In this document: piece after piece, positions 62,521 through 64,000 of the stretch | Numbering within the stretch: position 1 is the first letter of the stretch | How the letters are laid out: the number at the start of each line of letters is the position of its first letter | From: Sinonovacula constricta | Lineage: Eukaryota; Mollusca; Bivalvia; Cardiida; Solecurtidae | Assembly: GCA_007844125.1 (NCBI GenBank) | Contig: CM017569.1 | Location: forward strand, 6,376,964 to 6,440,963 | DNA: 64,000 nucleotides | Reading direction: 5' to 3' | The notes under the pieces: generated by a model | The model's input: the letters and a program-made list of their open reading frames with translations, nothing else | The model's database searches: none | Told to the model about the DNA's origin: nothing | Program-made: the position numbers and the translations under genes

Positions 62521-63119
62521 TTTTCTTGAATATTGGTACTTTAATTGGTACTTTAATTCCATCCTACTATGCTACAAAACATAACACTTCTCTGCTACTT
62601 TATCTCAACATCCTGTTTCGCGTAATGTTTCTTATAACGATTATACTTTTCCCTCTCACCCGAATACTAAGGTGGACACTATTGTTTCTAAAAGATTACT
62701 ATTTTTTATTACGTTATTACGCTTTTAAGTATTCGTCAGCGCCATTTTGATATTTGTATTGATAGGTTTTTTTTTAATTGTTTGCATTTCCTATTAGACT
62801 CCATAAACCGGTTTTGGCAACCCGCCCGGTTATTGAAGGGGTCATTTTGTTTTAAATATCTAGTGGCCCTAGTCGCGATGTAACTAACACTGTATACTTG
62901 TACATGTTACTGTTTAAATATAAATATATGTTGTGGTACAAATAGAAATAGAAACTTGTCGTATGTTCGTATGGTATTATTTTTTGTCAAATATCGATTA
63001 AGCTTTAATATTTAAATATCGATATCTGAGCATAGGTGGGTAAATGCCATTACAAACTGAAAAAATTCCATCATTTGTTACGAAAGTAAAACCAAGTTAA
63101 CGGTTTGTGTTTGTTACAG
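62521..63119. other. Unannotated spacer before exon-like frame
   Basis: It ends in a T-rich acceptor-like GTTTGTGTTTGTTACAG (63103-63119). No repeat recognised. Confidence 0.35.
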
Positions 63120-63325
63120 TTCAGTTGAAGCTGAAATCCGAAAGAGATCTTTTTGGTCGATCTATTTTCAAAGAATTTACACATGACACATTCCAGATGG
63201 CTGTCACATCAGAAGACATTAAAATGAAATATAATTTGGCTAAACGTTCATCGATTTATAATCATCGTTTACAGATCCAAATGCTGATTAAGTTAATTTA
63301 CGCAAAACAAAAGAAATGGGGTTGA
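63120..63325 (+). CDS. Weak candidate terminal exon or element relic
   Basis: An acceptor-like TTTGTTACAG is followed by about 68 sense codons and TGA at 63323-63325. Residue use is mixed and charged, unlike chance frames in AT-rich DNA: QLKLKSERDLFGRS, then TFQMAVTSEDIKMKYNLAKR and QIQMLIKLIYAKQKKWG. KLKSERDLFGR reminds me of a motif in uncharacterised proteins encoded by bivalve repeats. That is memory only and could be coincidence. No upstream partner exon was found in the window. Confidence 0.25.
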
Positions 63326-64000
63326 ACTGAACAACGGCAGTCGACGATTTAAGTGCATATCAGGGAGTGCTGTTGTTGTTTTTTCACACAAAAGTATTTT
63401 TTGAATCTGGAAATAAGATAAAGAAATATTCAATACGCTTAAACAAAATCAATTAAAATGTTCAAGGTTAAATATACCAGTCTTGTAGTCTGCAGCAAAT
63501 TAACTATTTAAACGGCCAACAAAACCAACTTAGGTATGTGTGACTGCCCTTTGGTCACATACATTAGAAGAGCTGAAACATAGTTGCAAATCAAGTAAAA
63601 CCTAGTTTAGCTGATTACAAGATAGTAAACTTATTTTCTGTTTCAGTCAAATCTTAAATGTGTCCGTTTGATAGAGCGCGACTAGTGGTGTGAGCATTTA
63701 ATCAGTTCGTCAATATAAAGGTGACTTAAATCGCCAGACTTGTCGATAGCGAGATATCTTTTTCACGATTGAACATTATTTCCATCTTGTATTCTTATAT
63801 TATTTTACATATAAATGTGTATGTGTTTATAGGTGCGTGTTCGAATGTGCATGTGTTGGTGTGCAAAGGTTTAAGTCGTTTCACATGTAATGTTAAATAA
63901 AAGGTAAGCCGTAAATATGAGAAAAGTCCTGTGTCCCTCAGATAGTAAGAAACCTGATTAAATTTAATCACTGTCTGACATCAATGTGCAAATTGAGAAA
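63326..64000. other. AT-rich sequence, no feature
   Basis: A GTGTATGTGTTT/GTGCATGTGTTGG-rich stretch near 63815-63860. Nothing else recognised. Confidence 0.4.

Overview
The window is metazoan nuclear DNA: AT-rich, with spliceosomal introns and very few open frames, and dominated by repeats. The repeat types (two tRNA-headed SINE families, a degenerate internal-tandem element with CTCACCTGAG/CTGAGTCAGGTGAG ends, long repeats built around AGGGGCATAACTTTGAC, and a hAT-type MITE with CAGGGCTGGGGCC ends) look like those I know from bivalve mollusc genomes. A bivalve is therefore my best guess, from memory and not from a search.

Layout. 1-8.9 kb is the 3' end of one plus-strand gene. A 31-bp satellite of about 55 units (363-2120) and an old degenerate repeat lie in what is probably its intron. 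Two coding exons follow (3981-4122 and 4876-4933, ending in TGA), then a long 3' UTR or downstream region with several AATAAA signals. From 9-11 kb there is a SINE with an 11-bp target-site duplication and a CG-rich MITE dimer with a 10-bp target-site duplication. From about 11.7 to 35.1 kb the DNA is, in my reading, an old tandem array of three diverged copies of one long non-coding unit (about 9.6, 5.7 and 7.1 kb), identified by about ten anchor blocks in the same order, perhaps with a fragment of a fourth copy near 35.7 kb. The copies differ by insertions: a hAT MITE, a LINE 3' tail, a 5S-rRNA-like block and a transposase fragment. 35-64 kb is a gene desert with more SINE copies, foldback repeats, micro- and minisatellites, a second smaller tandem duplication (46.5 and 48.0 kb) and a ruined non-LTR retrotransposon on the minus strand (52.8-54.5 kb).

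An unnamed interspersed family, called R3 here, occurs about nine times in both orientations. Its core (GGTTTAAGCACCCC ... GACCGTTCCAAGGCGGTAAC) stays recognisable where its flanks have drifted, and two copies share an upstream TGACGTCA ... TCAGCGCTTG arrangement.

Only the two exons at 3.9-4.9 kb are convincing host coding sequence. The transposase fragment (28.2-28.6 kb) and the LINE relic are mobile-element coding remains. A 206-bp exon-like frame at 63.1 kb is a weak extra candidate. All similarities were judged by eye without alignment tools, so boundaries are approximate unless a target-site duplication fixes them.
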